A stretch of 64,000 bases of DNA, taken from contig NZ_WBVS01000003.1 in NCBI RefSeq assembly GCF_009193305.1, forward strand, positions 124,001-188,000, in the 5' to 3' direction. Positions 36,671 through 46,668 of the stretch are shown here, one piece after another. A program made the translations under genes and the position numbers. Each line of letters begins with the position of its first letter. Positions within the stretch are counted from its first letter, which is position 1. Below the pieces are notes generated by a model. The model saw only the letters and a program-made list of their open reading frames with translations. It had not been told where the DNA came from and searched no databases. Source of the DNA: Bifidobacterium cebidarum (lineage in GTDB: Bacteria > Actinomycetota > Actinomycetes > Actinomycetales > Bifidobacteriaceae).

Positions 36671-38228
36671 CCCATTCGATGGTTGCCGGGGGCTTGGAGG
36701 TACAATCCAGCACCACGCGGTTGATCTGACGGCATTCGTTGGTGATGCGAGTGGAGATGGTGGCGAGCACGTCATACGGCACGCGGGCCCAATCGGCGGT
36801 CATGGCATCCTCGGAGGAAACCGGGCGCAGCACGATCGGGGAACCGTAGGTACGCTCGTCGCCCTGGACACCGACGGAATGGACATCAGCGAGGAGAACG
36901 ACCGGGCACTGCCAGATATCGCGATCGAGACCGGCCTTGGTGAGCTCTTCACGGGCGATGGCGTCGGCTTCGCGCAGAAGGTCGAGGCGCTCCTTGGTGA
37001 TCTCGCCGATGATGCGGATGCCGAGGCCCGGGCCCGGGAACGGCTGACGCCAGACGATCTCGTCCGGGAGACCAAGTTCGGTGCCGATGGCACGCACCTC
37101 ATCCTTGAAGAGGGTGCGCAGCGGCTCGATGAGCTGGAACTTGATGTCCTTGGGCAGACCACCGACGTTGTGGTGGGACTTGATGTTCGCAGCACCGTCG
37201 CCGCCGCCGGATTCCACGACATCCGGGTAGAGGGTGCCCTGTACGAGGAACTTGACTTCCTTGCCGCGGGCGCCGGCCTCTTCGAGCACCTGCTGCTGTG
37301 CCTTTTCGAAGGTGCGGATGAACTTCTCGCCGATGATCTTGCGCTTACGCTCCGGCTCGGTGACGCCCTTCAGAGCAGTGAGGAAGTCATCGGCGGCATC
37401 GACGGTGATCAGGCGAATGCCGGTAGCCTCGACGAAGTCATGCTTGACCTGCTCGACCTCGCCCTTGCGCAGCAGACCGTGGTCGACGAACACACAGGTG
37501 AGCTGATCGCCGATGGCCTTGTGTACCAAAGCCGCGGCGACGGCGGAATCCACACCACCGGACAGACCGCAGATCACTTCGGCGTCGCCGACCTTTTCGC
37601 GAATCTTCTTGACCTGGTCCTCGATGATGGAGGAGGCATCCCAATCGTTGGGCAGGGCCGCGCAACGATGCAGGAAGTTCTCGATGAGCTTCTGGCCCAG
37701 CGGAGAGTGCTTGACTTCCGGGTGCCACTGCACGCCGTACAGCTTGCGAGACTCATCCGCCATGGCGGCGACCGGTGCACCTTCGGTGTGAGCCAGCACC
37801 TCGAAGCCTTCCGGAGCCTGCTCGACGGCAACGCCGTGGCTCATCCACGTGGTCTGTTCAGCCGGGGAATCAGCCAGGATGCCTTCCGCGTCGTCAATGG
37901 TGGCGCTGGTCTTGCCGTACTCGCCAAGGGCGGCCTTGTCCACCTTGCCGCCGAGCTCATAAGCCATGACCTGGAAACCGTAGCAAATGCCAAGCACCGG
38001 CACACCAGCGTTGAAGACCTTAGTATCTATGGTAGGGGCGCCGGGTTCGAACACAGAAGCCGGGCCACCGGACAGAATGATCGCCTTAGGATCCTTGGCC
38101 AGAATCTCGTCGGCCGGCATGGAATGCGGCACGAGTTCGGAATAGACGCCGGCCTCACGGACACGGCGAGCGATGAGCTGGGCGTACTGGGCGCCGAAAT
38201 CGACGACGAGCACAGGACCATTTGCCAT
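36666..38228 (-). CDS. guaA: GMP synthase (glutamine-hydrolysing)
   Basis: Protein of 520 residues converting XMP to GMP. An N-terminal class I glutamine amidotransferase domain has its nucleophile Cys in VLGICYGFQ and a His-x-Glu in VQWHPEV. The ATP pyrophosphatase domain follows with [16 protein letters not shown], and the C-terminal dimerisation domain ends TIEWE, as in other GuaA proteins. The ATG at 38228 is chosen for the AGGGGA seven bases upstream; the in-frame extension of 15 codons is not conserved-looking. Confidence 0.97.
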   Translation of the reverse strand: MANGPVLVVDFGAQYAQLIARRVREAGVYSELVPHSMPADEILAKDPKAIILSGGPASVFEPGAPTIDTKVFNAGVPVLGICYGFQVMAYELGGKVDKAALGEYGKTSATIDDAEGILADSPAEQTTWMSHGVAVEQAPEGFEVLAHTEGAPVAAMADESRKLYGVQWHPEVKHSPLGQKLIENFLHRCAALPNDWDASSIIEDQVKKIREKVGDAEVICGLSGGVDSAVAAALVHKAIGDQLTCVFVDHGLLRKGEVEQVKHDFVEATGIRLITVDAADDFLTALKGVTEPERKRKIIGEKFIRTFEKAQQQVLEEAGARGKEVKFLVQGTLYPDVVESGGGDGAANIKSHHNVGGLPKDIKFQLIEPLRTLFKDEVRAIGTELGLPDEIVWRQPFPGPGLGIRIIGEITKERLDLLREADAIAREELTKAGLDRDIWQCPVVLLADVHSVGVQGDERTYGSPIVLRPVSSEDAMTADWARVPYDVLATISTRITNECRQINRVVLDCTSKPPATIEWE

Positions 38229-38686
38229 TGATATTCCCCTAACGTTCATTGAGACTTTACGTGGGTTGAACATTGATGATTATCACCGGTCAATACGACA
38301 ACCTCGACACGCATGAATAGCGGTCGCTTCTATGTGCGAAAAACGAACAAGTCACATGCCTTCACAAAGCCAACACGCCGGCTCTAAGCACTGTAAATCG
38401 AACGTAATCATAGGTGCAAATATACTGATTTTGGCTTTATTGCGCCGTTTCTTACAATCCAGGCACGAAAATCAATGTTTACAAAGTTAAGGCTTAAACG
38501 CACAAATACTGAAATTTCCGCAACAATTTCGAACACACCCGCAAGAAATCGTTCAAAAGTCGTGTTGTCCTCGTACCATGACGATTGATTGGGAACGGAA
38601 AACCTTGGTACCGCAAGGAACTAAGGCCCGCGACCGAACAGAAATAATCAATCGCACGTTTACCGTGCAGGAGTACAGGAGTACAC
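38229..38686. promoter_or_regulatory. Divergent guaA-xfp intergenic region and xfp leader
   Basis: No gene is supported in these 458 bases. The region is AT-rich and must hold promoters for both genes. The xfp side ends with a GCACG/CGTGC hairpin (38654-38668) and a tandem 8-base repeat CAGGAGTA at 38668-38683, which gives two Shine-Dalgarno sequences in a row before the ATG. Confidence 0.6.
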
Positions 38687-41164
38687 ATGACGAGTCCTGT
38701 TATTGGCACCCCTTGGAAGAAGCTCAACGCTCCGGTTTCCGAGGAAGCCCTCGAAGGTGTTGACAAGTACTGGCGCGCTGCCAACTACCTTTCCATCGGC
38801 CAGATTTATCTGCGTTCCAACCCGCTGATGAAGGAGCCCTTCACTCGCGAAGACGTGAAGCACCGTCTGGTCGGCCACTGGGGCACCACCCCTGGCCTGA
38901 ACTTCCTCATCGGCCACATCAACCGCTTCATCGCTGACCACGGCCAGAACACCGTGATCATCATGGGCCCGGGCCACGGTGGCCCGGCTGGTACCTCCCA
39001 GTCCTACCTGGACGGCACCTACACCGAGACCTTCCCGAAGATCACCAAGGACGAGGCTGGTCTGCAGAAGTTCTTCCGTCAGTTCTCCTACCCGGGCGGC
39101 ATCCCGTCCCACTTCGCTCCGGAGACCCCGGGCTCCATCCACGAAGGCGGTGAGCTGGGCTACGCTCTGTCCCATGCTTACGGCGCCATCATGGACAACC
39201 CGAGCCTGTTCGTCCCGGCCATCGTCGGCGACGGCGAAGCTGAGACCGGCCCGCTGGCTACCGGCTGGCAGTCCAACAAGCTCGTGAACCCGCGCACCGA
39301 TGGTATCGTGCTGCCGATCCTGCACCTCAACGGCTACAAGATCGCCAACCCGACCATCCTGTCCCGCATTTCCGACGAAGAGCTGCACGAGTTCTTCCAC
39401 GGCATGGGCTACGAGCCGTACGAGTTCGTCGCCGGCTTCGACGATGAGGACCACATGTCCATCCACCGTCGCTTCGCCGAGCTGTGGGAGACCATCTGGG
39501 ACGAGATCTGCGACATCAAGGCAACCGCCCAGACCGACAACGTGCACCGTCCGTTCTACCCGATGCTGATCTTCCGCACTCCGAAGGGCTGGACCTGCCC
39601 GAAGTACATCGACGGCAAGAAGACCGAAGGCTCCTGGCGTTCTCACCAGGTGCCGCTGGCTTCCGCCCGCGATACCGAGGCTCACTTCGAAGTTCTGAAG
39701 AACTGGCTGGAGTCCTACAAGCCGGAAGAGCTGTTCGACGAGAACGGCGCCGTCAAGTCCGACGTGACCGCCTTCATGCCGAAGGGCGAGCTGCGCATCG
39801 GTGCCAACCCGAACGCCAACGGTGGTCTGATCCGCGACGACCTGAAGCTGCCGAACCTCGAAGACTACGCCGTCAAGGAAGTCGAGAAGTACGGCCACGG
39901 CTGGGGCCAGCTCGAGGCTACCCGTCGTCTCGGTGTCTACACCCGCGACATCATCAAGAACAACATGCACGACTTCCGCATCTTCGGACCGGATGAGACT
40001 GCTTCCAACCGTCTGCAGGCTTCCTACGAAGTCACCAACAAGCAGTGGGACGCTGGCTACATCTCCGATGAGGTCGACGAGCACATGCACGTCTCCGGCC
40101 AGGTTGTCGAGCAGCTGTCCGAGCACCAGATGGAAGGCTTCCTCGAGGGCTACCTGCTGACCGGTCGTCACGGCATCTGGAGCTCCTACGAGTCCTTCGT
40201 CCACGTGATCGACTCCATGCTGAACCAGCACGCCAAGTGGCTTGAGGCTACCGTCCGCGAGATTCCGTGGCGTAAGCCGATCGCCTCCATGAACCTGCTG
40301 GTTTCCTCCCACGTCTGGCGTCAGGACCACAACGGCTTCTCCCACCAGGATCCGGGTGTCACCTCCCTGCTGCTGAACAAGTGCTTCCACAACGATCACG
40401 TCATCGGCATCTACTTCGCCACCGATGCGAACATGCTGCTGGCCATCGCCGAGAAGTGCTACAAGTCCACCAACAAGATCAACGCCATCATCGCTGGCAA
40501 GCAGCCGGCTGCCACCTGGCTGTCCCTCGACGAAGCTCGCGCCGAGCTCGAGAAGGGTGCTGCCGCTTGGGATTGGGCTTCCACCGCTAAGTCCAACGAC
40601 GAGGCTGAGATTGTTCTTGCCGCTGCCGGCGATGTCCCGACCCAGGAGATCATGGCTGCTTCCGACAAGCTGAAGGCCATGGGCATCAAGTTCAAGGTCG
40701 TCAACGTGGTTGACCTGCTCGCTCTGCAGTCCGCCAAGGAGAACGACGAGGCCCTGTCCGATGAAGAGTTCGCTGACATCTTCACCGCCGACAAGCCGGT
40801 CCTGTTCGCTTACCACTCCTACGCTCACGACGTGCGCGGCCTGATCTACGATCGCCCGAACCACGACAACTTCAACGTCCACGGCTACGAGGAGGAGGGC
40901 TCCACCACCACCCCGTACGACATGGTTCGCGTGAACGAGATCGATCGTTACGAGCTGACCGCTGAGGCTCTGCGCATGATCGACGCCGACAAGTACGCCG
41001 ACAAGATCAACGAGCTCGAGGCCTTCCGTCAGGAAGCCTTCCAGTTCGCAGTCGACAACGGCTACGATCACCCGGACTACACCGACTGGGTGTACTCCGG
41101 CCTCAACACCTCCGAGAAGGGTGCTGTCACCGCTACCGCCGCAACCGCTGGCGACAACGAGTGA
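38687..41164 (+). CDS. xfp: Xylulose-5-P/fructose-6-P phosphoketolase
   Basis: Thiamine-diphosphate enzyme of 825 residues and the key step of the bifid shunt: it splits xylulose-5-P or fructose-6-P with phosphate into acetyl-phosphate plus glyceraldehyde-3-P or erythrose-4-P. The family is clear from [37 protein letters not shown] and the ThDP/Mg motif [15 protein letters not shown]. The last AGGAG is six bases before the ATG. Codon choice is extremely biased, as expected for one of the most abundant proteins. A strong terminator follows. Downstream lie pta and ackA, which use the acetyl-phosphate. Confidence 0.99.
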   Translation: MTSPVIGTPWKKLNAPVSEEALEGVDKYWRAANYLSIGQIYLRSNPLMKEPFTREDVKHRLVGHWGTTPGLNFLIGHINRFIADHGQNTVIIMGPGHGGPAGTSQSYLDGTYTETFPKITKDEAGLQKFFRQFSYPGGIPSHFAPETPGSIHEGGELGYALSHAYGAIMDNPSLFVPAIVGDGEAETGPLATGWQSNKLVNPRTDGIVLPILHLNGYKIANPTILSRISDEELHEFFHGMGYEPYEFVAGFDDEDHMSIHRRFAELWETIWDEICDIKATAQTDNVHRPFYPMLIFRTPKGWTCPKYIDGKKTEGSWRSHQVPLASARDTEAHFEVLKNWLESYKPEELFDENGAVKSDVTAFMPKGELRIGANPNANGGLIRDDLKLPNLEDYAVKEVEKYGHGWGQLEATRRLGVYTRDIIKNNMHDFRIFGPDETASNRLQASYEVTNKQWDAGYISDEVDEHMHVSGQVVEQLSEHQMEGFLEGYLLTGRHGIWSSYESFVHVIDSMLNQHAKWLEATVREIPWRKPIASMNLLVSSHVWRQDHNGFSHQDPGVTSLLLNKCFHNDHVIGIYFATDANMLLAIAEKCYKSTNKINAIIAGKQPAATWLSLDEARAELEKGAAAWDWASTAKSNDEAEIVLAAAGDVPTQEIMAASDKLKAMGIKFKVVNVVDLLALQSAKENDEALSDEEFADIFTADKPVLFAYHSYAHDVRGLIYDRPNHDNFNVHGYEEEGSTTTPYDMVRVNEIDRYELTAEALRMIDADKYADKINELEAFRQEAFQFAVDNGYDHPDYTDWVYSGLNTSEKGAVTATAATAGDNE

Positions 41165-41198
41165 TTTCCTCTCTCTGAGGTTTAGCCTAACGGCTTAG

Positions 41199-41230
41199 AA
41201 AAGGGCTTGGGATTATCCCAAGCCCTTTTT
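41199..41230 (+). terminator. xfp terminator
   Basis: AAAAGGGCTTGGG pairs with CCCAAGCCCTTTT around a 5-base loop and is followed by T residues. Confidence 0.95.
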
Positions 41231-41366
41231 GCATATGGTCACACCTTCAGTCATGTTTTCAGCATTCTTCCCGCAATCATTTCGCGTCCTACGCGTGAAC
41301 GGTAACAATGGTCAGTACAATGATGTGTGGTCCTAATTGCTTGATCATCAAAGGAGACAGACCAAA

Positions 41367-43037
41367 GTGACCGTTACTCGCGTATATATCGCCAGCCCGG
41401 AAGGCGCTAATGGCCGCAACGTTGTGGCCTACGGCGTGCTCAATGCACTGACTTCAAAGTACAAGACCATCGTGTTCCGCCCTGCCGTGTCGAACCATGA
41501 TGATTTCACTCCGATTCTGCTCTCCGCATCCAATGCGGGCCTCGGCGTGACGCTCTCCACAGGTCTTGATGTGCACAAAGTGCGCGCCGACAAGGACACT
41601 GCACGTGGAGATATCGTTGGCGCATTCAACGATGCCATGGAGGTTGCCCGCGCTGACGCCGCCTTAATCGTCGGTACCGATAAGTCCCATGTCAACGATC
41701 CGACCAGCTATGAATTCAATGCGAACGTTGCGGCCGATCTTAAGGCAGGAGTCTTCCTCGCCGTCTGCACCATCGACCGGTGGCCGCATGAATTGGACGA
41801 AACCGTCAAGCTCTCCATTGAAGGCATGGAAGCAGCGGGCAACAAGGTGCTCGGCATCTTTGTGACCGGATGCGAAACCCGTCATTCCGTATCGGTCAAA
41901 GAGACGCTGGCTAAGTACGGCCTTCCGGTTTGGACGTTGCCCCAAGTAGCGTTCACCGACGAATCCGGCAAGACCCTGGCCCTGGAGACTTTCCGCAAAT
42001 ACGCTCCCACCGAAGAAGTGCTTGCTGCACTTGATGTGGACTTCAATCCGCCTACCACCCCATACTCCTTCCAATTCGAACTGCTGGGCAGGGCCAAGAG
42101 CAACAAAAAGACCATCGTGCTACCGGAGGGCGAAGAAGATCGCATTATCAAGGCGGCCGATTACCTGCTTGAGCGCGAAATCGTGAATCTCATCATCGTG
42201 GGTGACAAGGCAGCCATTCTGGCGCGCGGTAAGGAACTTGGCCTGAACTATCTCGAGCGTGCCCGCTTCCAGGCCATGGATGATGAGAACATTCTGAAGC
42301 CAATGGTCGCCAAGCTGTGCGAGCTCAGGGCGAAGAAGGGTATGACCGAAGAACAGGCCCGTAAGCAGCTGACGGATGCCAGCTACTTCGGCACCATGCT
42401 CGTTGTGCTCGGATATGCCGATGGTCTGGTATCCGGTTCGGTGAATTCCACCGCCAACACCGTTCGCCCGGCGCTGCAGGTCATCAAGACCAAGCCCGGA
42501 CAGAAGCTAGTTTCCGGCGCGTTCCTCATGTGCTTCAAGGACCATGTGGCCGTGTTCGCCGACTGTGCCATCAACCTGAACCCGGATGCCGAACAGCTTT
42601 CCGAGATTGCATTGCAATCCGCCGAAACCGCAAAAGCCTTCGGCCTTGACCCGAAGGTCGGCATGCTCTCCTACTCCACGCTCGGTTCCGGTAAGGGCCC
42701 CGACGTGGACGTTGTGGAGGAGGCCACCAAGCTGCTCAAGGAGAAGGCCCCGGACCTGCCGGCAGTGGGTTCCATCCAGTTCGATGCCGCCTGGTCCCCC
42801 ACCGTCGCCGCGACCAAGGCCAAGGGCAACGACGTTGCCGGCCACGTCAACGTATTCGTGTTCCCTGACCTGTGCGCAGGCAACATCGCATACAAGGCGG
42901 TGCAGCGTTCCTCAGGCGCCCTGGCTATCGGCCCGGTGCTGCAGGGCCTCAACAGGCCGGTCAACGACCTGTCCCGCGGCGCCCTGGTGCAGGACATCAT
43001 CAACACCATCGCGCTGACCGCCATCGAGGCCCAGTAA
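41367..43037 (+). CDS. pta: Phosphate acetyltransferase (long form)
   Basis: Protein of 556 residues interconverting acetyl-phosphate plus CoA and acetyl-CoA plus phosphate. I take the GTG at 41367, ten bases after AAGGAG, since the protein then begins VTVTRVYIASPEG; a TTG ten codons earlier lacks a ribosome site. A CobQ/BioD-like N-terminal domain, a DRTGG-type middle part and the C-terminal PTA domain (FELLGRAKSNKKTIVLPEGEEDRIIKA onward, with VSGSVNSTANTVRPALQVIKT) are in the usual order. Its codon bias is weaker than that of xfp or ackA. It links PFL-derived acetyl-CoA with acetate production. Confidence 0.96.
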   Translation: MTVTRVYIASPEGANGRNVVAYGVLNALTSKYKTIVFRPAVSNHDDFTPILLSASNAGLGVTLSTGLDVHKVRADKDTARGDIVGAFNDAMEVARADAALIVGTDKSHVNDPTSYEFNANVAADLKAGVFLAVCTIDRWPHELDETVKLSIEGMEAAGNKVLGIFVTGCETRHSVSVKETLAKYGLPVWTLPQVAFTDESGKTLALETFRKYAPTEEVLAALDVDFNPPTTPYSFQFELLGRAKSNKKTIVLPEGEEDRIIKAADYLLEREIVNLIIVGDKAAILARGKELGLNYLERARFQAMDDENILKPMVAKLCELRAKKGMTEEQARKQLTDASYFGTMLVVLGYADGLVSGSVNSTANTVRPALQVIKTKPGQKLVSGAFLMCFKDHVAVFADCAINLNPDAEQLSEIALQSAETAKAFGLDPKVGMLSYSTLGSGKGPDVDVVEEATKLLKEKAPDLPAVGSIQFDAAWSPTVAATKAKGNDVAGHVNVFVFPDLCAGNIAYKAVQRSSGALAIGPVLQGLNRPVNDLSRGALVQDIINTIALTAIEAQ

Positions 43038-43084
43038 CCAATTATTCAGCAACTAGTTTCTTAGGTATCTTTGCTGAAAGCAGA

Positions 43085-43172
43085 GTGGGAAGGCTGGGGA
43101 TGCGATGCAGGACCGTAAGCTTGGCCGAACGGCCTTGAGTGTGTCCCGCATCGCATCCCCCAGCCTTTCCAC
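43085..43172 (+). ncRNA. Candidate structured RNA element, copy 1 (pta-ackA gap)
   Basis: An outer stem pairs 43085-43108 with 43148-43172, with one G-U when read on the plus strand and one bulge. It continues as GGAC/GTCC. Inside are CCGTAAGC, the hairpin GGCCGAACGGCC and TTGAGTGT. The same core occurs at 59719-59842 inside a stem of unrelated sequence. There is no T-run and no reading frame. It lies about 105 bases before ackA on the same strand, so it may be a leader element or an independent small RNA. Confidence 0.6.
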
Positions 43173-43228
43173 GTTCCAATTGCAATCAACATTTTGTAGC
43201 AAGTAGCGAGTAATCTAATCAACGGTAA

Positions 43229-43244
43229 CCCGCGTATTCGCGGG
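43229..43244 (+). promoter_or_regulatory. Small hairpin in the ackA leader
   Basis: CCCGCG pairs with CGCGGG around a TATT loop, about 30 bases before the ackA start, probably within the 5' untranslated region. Confidence 0.45.
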
Positions 43245-43276
43245 ACTGAAACATATCACAATGGAGGATGCCCACA

Positions 43277-44506
43277 ATGGCGAAAACCGTCCTTGTCATC
43301 AATTCCGGTTCCAGCTCTATCAAGTACCAGCTGGTTGACCTCGAATCCGGCGAAGGCCTGGCTTCTGGTCTGGTCGAGAAGATCGGCGAACCGATCGACG
43401 GCCACTACAAGCACGAGTACAACGGCGAGAAGCATGAGCTCGAAGAGCCGATCCACGATCACGAGCAGGGTCTGAAGCGCGTTCTCGGTTTCTTCGAGGA
43501 GTACGGCCCGAAGCTGTCCGATGCAGGCATCGTCGCTGTCGGTCACCGCGTGGTGCAGGGCGGTTCCCTCTTCCCGAAGCCGGCTCTGGTCACCGACAAG
43601 ACCATCAACCAGGTCAAGGATCTGGCCGTGCTCGCTCCGCTGCACAACGGCCCGGAGGCCAAGGGCGCTGAAGTCATGCGCGCTCTGCTGCCGGATGTCC
43701 CGCAGATCTTCGTCTTCGATTCCTCCTTCTTCTTCCAGCTGCCGAAGGCCGCCAGCACCTACGCGCTGAACAAGGAAATCGCCGACCAGTACCACATCCG
43801 CCGCTACGGCGCTCACGGCACCTCCCACGAGTTCATCTCCTCCGTGGTGCCGGAAGTCATCGGCAAGCCGGCTGAGGGCCTCAAGCAAATCGTTCTGCAC
43901 ATCGGCAACGGCGCTTCCGCTTCCGCTGAAATCTCCGGCAAGCCGGTTGAGACCTCCATGGGCCTGACCCCGCTCGAGGGTCTGGTGATGGGCGGCCGTA
44001 CCGGTGATATCGACCCGGCTGTGGTCTTCCACCTGATTCGTAACGCCCACATGAACGTGGACGAGCTGGATGCCCTGTTCAACAAGCGTTCCGGCATGAT
44101 GGGCATGACCGGCTTCGGCGATCTGCGCGAGGTCCACCGTCTGGTGGCCGAGGGCAACGAGGACGCCAAGCTGGCTCTGGATGTCTACGTGCACCGCATC
44201 GTCAGCTACATCGGCAACTACACCTACCAGATGGGTGGCTGCGATGTGATCACCTTCACCGCTGGCGTTGGCGAGAACGACGACATCGTGCGCAAGATGG
44301 TGTGCGACAAGCTCGCTCCGTTCGGCGTCAAGCTGGACGAGGAGAAGAACGCCACCCGTTCCAAGGAGCCGCGCGTCATCTCCACCCCGGACTCCTCCGT
44401 GATCATCGCCGTGATTCCGACCAACGAGGAGCTGGCCATCGCCCGCAAGTCCGCTGCCATCGCGGAGGCCAGCGAGGACACCTACGGCAACAAGTTCGCC
44501 AAGTGA
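43277..44506 (+). CDS. ackA: Acetate kinase
   Basis: Protein of 409 residues that makes acetate and ATP from acetyl-phosphate, the main ATP-yielding end step of the bifid shunt. Family motifs include VLVINSGSSSIKYQL near the start, GHRVVQGG, FDSSFF, AHGTSHEF and HIGNGASASA. I chose the ATG at 43277, nine bases after GGAGG, because the in-frame ATG at 43268 abuts that site. Codon bias is strong. It follows pta but is separated by about 240 bases containing a structured element, so it probably has its own promoter. Confidence 0.98.
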   Translation: MAKTVLVINSGSSSIKYQLVDLESGEGLASGLVEKIGEPIDGHYKHEYNGEKHELEEPIHDHEQGLKRVLGFFEEYGPKLSDAGIVAVGHRVVQGGSLFPKPALVTDKTINQVKDLAVLAPLHNGPEAKGAEVMRALLPDVPQIFVFDSSFFFQLPKAASTYALNKEIADQYHIRRYGAHGTSHEFISSVVPEVIGKPAEGLKQIVLHIGNGASASAEISGKPVETSMGLTPLEGLVMGGRTGDIDPAVVFHLIRNAHMNVDELDALFNKRSGMMGMTGFGDLREVHRLVAEGNEDAKLALDVYVHRIVSYIGNYTYQMGGCDVITFTAGVGENDDIVRKMVCDKLAPFGVKLDEEKNATRSKEPRVISTPDSSVIIAVIPTNEELAIARKSAAIAEASEDTYGNKFAK

Positions 44507-44531
44507 GTCTGAACTGCTGATTCACTAAGCT

Positions 44532-44570
44532 AAAAGCCCTGATGGTTCATATCGAATCATCAGGGCTTTT
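44532..44570. terminator. ackA terminator, also facing aroA
   Basis: AAAAGCCCTGATG pairs with CATCAGGGCTTTT between the convergent ackA and aroA genes, with T-runs on both strands. Confidence 0.93.
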
Positions 44571-44592
44571 GCATAACTACAGTGGCTTCGTA

Positions 44593-45927
44593 TTACTCCC
44601 CTAGCATGCCGTTCCACATGCCGACGAAGTCCGGCAATGTCTTGCGCGTGGTAGCAACGTTCTTCACCTTGATGCCAACAATACGCAAGCCCAGCATCGC
44701 CGCGAAGGTCGCCATGCGGTGATCCGCATACGTTTCCATATCAGCTCCGCGTAACTGTTCTGCAGGCACCGGTTCAATGCGCAATCCATCCGGCAATTCC
44801 TCAGCTTTGCCGCCCACTCGCGCAATCTCAGCCACCAGTGCCGCCAATCGATTCGTCTCGTGGCCACGTAGATGCCCAATGCCGACCATGTCCGTTGACG
44901 CATCCGCAAACACCAAAACTGCAGCCAAGGATGGCGCAATCTCACCGGCGGCGGTCAAATCAAAGGTTCCAAGCCCATGCACAGTACCGTTCCCAGTGAC
45001 TTCGCAATAACGGACATCGTCAATCACTGGGAAGGCTACCGTAGCCCCCATCTGTTCAAGGTAACCAGGAAGCAGACCACCCGGCTGTGTTGTGGTTTCC
45101 GGCCAGTGCGGCACGCGTACAGTGCCGCCGGCGATCAGTGCAGCACCGAGGAACGGTGCGGCATTGGACAAATCAGGCTCAACCGTGACTGTATCCGGCA
45201 ACTGCAAGGCACGCGGTTCCACCGTCCAAGTGCGGGCTGTTTCGTCGGCGTGCACTTCGCCGCCGGCACCAGTCACGTCAGCGACGGTCATGCGAATATG
45301 CGGCAGACTCGGGGTCTTCTCCCCCGTATGCTGCAATGTCAAACCACCGGGCAGTCGGGAGCCGATCAGCAACAGACCGGAAATGAACTGCGAAGAGCCA
45401 GAAGAATCAATGCTCACATGCGCACGCGTCTGCGGCAACGCCGCCGGCGGAGTGATCGTAAACGGCAGTTTGCCGATTTCGCCGTGGTATTCCACCGTGG
45501 CACCCAGCTGTTCCAAACCGTCCAGCACCGGCTTCATCGGGCGGGCATACGCCTGTTCATCGCCATCAAAATGCACCGGACCGTCAGCGAACAAGGCAAG
45601 GCCCGGCACGAATCGCATCACCGTGCCGGCCAGGCCGCAAAACAGGTCGGTGTTGCCGCGGAAACGTCCACCTGCGGGAGGAGTCACCGTTACCGTGGTT
45701 TCAACGTCGGCATCGACTTCGCAATGCACGCCAAGTGCTTCCAGTGCCCCCATCATCAAATCGGTATCGCGCGAACGCAACAACCCCACAAGTCGTACCG
45801 GCTGGGAGCCCAACGCCGCAAGAATCAGGTAGCGATTCGACAATGATTTGCTACCTGGCACGGTTACTGTGGCTTCCAATGGCTGCATGGCAAGCGGTGC
45901 TGGCCAAAGATTCGTGTTTTCTGTCAT
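44593..45927 (-). CDS. aroA: 3-phosphoshikimate 1-carboxyvinyltransferase (EPSP synthase)
   Basis: Protein of 444 residues catalysing the sixth step of the shikimate pathway (shikimate-3-P plus PEP). Recognisable parts are VTVPGSKSLSNRYLIL (phosphate binding), FCGLAGTVMRF, SSGSSQFISGLLL and the C-terminal YADHRMATFAAMLG. The ATG at 45927 begins just before the first family strand but has only a weak ribosome site; longer in-frame forms look non-homologous. The gene is alone between a terminator and the DJ-1 gene. Confidence 0.95.
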   Translation of the reverse strand: MTENTNLWPAPLAMQPLEATVTVPGSKSLSNRYLILAALGSQPVRLVGLLRSRDTDLMMGALEALGVHCEVDADVETTVTVTPPAGGRFRGNTDLFCGLAGTVMRFVPGLALFADGPVHFDGDEQAYARPMKPVLDGLEQLGATVEYHGEIGKLPFTITPPAALPQTRAHVSIDSSGSSQFISGLLLIGSRLPGGLTLQHTGEKTPSLPHIRMTVADVTGAGGEVHADETARTWTVEPRALQLPDTVTVEPDLSNAAPFLGAALIAGGTVRVPHWPETTTQPGGLLPGYLEQMGATVAFPVIDDVRYCEVTGNGTVHGLGTFDLTAAGEIAPSLAAVLVFADASTDMVGIGHLRGHETNRLAALVAEIARVGGKAEELPDGLRIEPVPAEQLRGADMETYADHRMATFAAMLGLRIVGIKVKNVATTRKTLPDFVGMWNGMLGE

Positions 45928-46022
45928 AGAAGTCAATCTATCAAGCTTCAGGTATGAAAGAACGGCTGTGTCCAGCATTGGATGCCGGGCGCAGCCGTTC
46001 CTCACGATCCCTCAAGCGACGA

Positions 46023-46571
46023 TCAGGCAAGCGCCTCCTTGATGGCGCCGACGAAGTAGTCCAGATCGTCGGGCTTGCGGGAGGTGATGAGCTTCCAGCC
46101 GTTCGCATCGTCGACGGTCAGCTGCTTATCGACATAGTGGCCACCAGCGTTCTCGATGTCGGCTGCGATGTAGCGGCATGGCGAAGCGGTCTTGCCTGCA
46201 ATCAGGTCGGCGTTGACCAGCAGCCATGCACCATGGCAGATGGCTGCGATCGGCTTGCCTTCGTGGGCGAATTCCTGTGCCAGGGTGATGGCATCCTCGT
46301 TCACGCGGATGCGGTCGACGTTGCAGGTGCCGCCAGGAACCACCAGCAGGTCATAGTCGGCGGCCTGCACATCGGCAAGACGTGCGTCCGGGGTCAGCGT
46401 CTCGCCTTCGTAACGGTCATGCTGCACGGTTTCGCACGGGTCAAGCGTGGTCGCGGCGAGCGTCACCTTGGCACCGGCCGCCTTCAAATCACGCAGCGGA
46501 CGAGTCAGCTCGGTTTCCTCGATACCCCAGTTGTTGACGATGATCAGTACCTTGGCGTTCTCCACAGCCAT
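46023..46571 (-). CDS. DJ-1/PfpI family protein
   Basis: Protein of 182 residues with the glutamine amidotransferase-like fold. The nucleophile is C112 in the elbow AAICHGAW, paired with H113, with E18 nearby as expected for PfpI/YhbO relatives. The group has been described as proteases, protein deglycases and glyoxalases, usually linked to stress. Its actual activity here is undetermined. A strong AAGGAGG site precedes the ATG. Confidence 0.9.
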   Translation of the reverse strand: MAVENAKVLIIVNNWGIEETELTRPLRDLKAAGAKVTLAATTLDPCETVQHDRYEGETLTPDARLADVQAADYDLLVVPGGTCNVDRIRVNEDAITLAQEFAHEGKPIAAICHGAWLLVNADLIAGKTASPCRYIAADIENAGGHYVDKQLTVDDANGWKLITSRKPDDLDYFVGAIKEALA

Positions 46572-46668
46572 AGTTCCTCCTTGATTGCAGTGGCTTGTTT
46601 CCGCAATCCATTATGCGTCAATGGCGGCGGTTGAGCCAGTAAAGAACATAACGATAACGTATCGACGG

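Noticed and set aside
38660..41071. Open frame of about 800 codons on the minus strand opposite xfp
   Set aside because: It is the antisense shadow of a gene with extreme codon bias. Its translation is Val/Asp/Leu-rich and low in complexity, with no family resemblance. The same applies to the long frame opposite pflB at 15485-18007.
43085..43172. Reading the pta-ackA element as a plain terminator of pta
   Set aside because: There is no T-run, the stem is unusually long, and the loop is shared with a distant locus, which a simple terminator would not explain.
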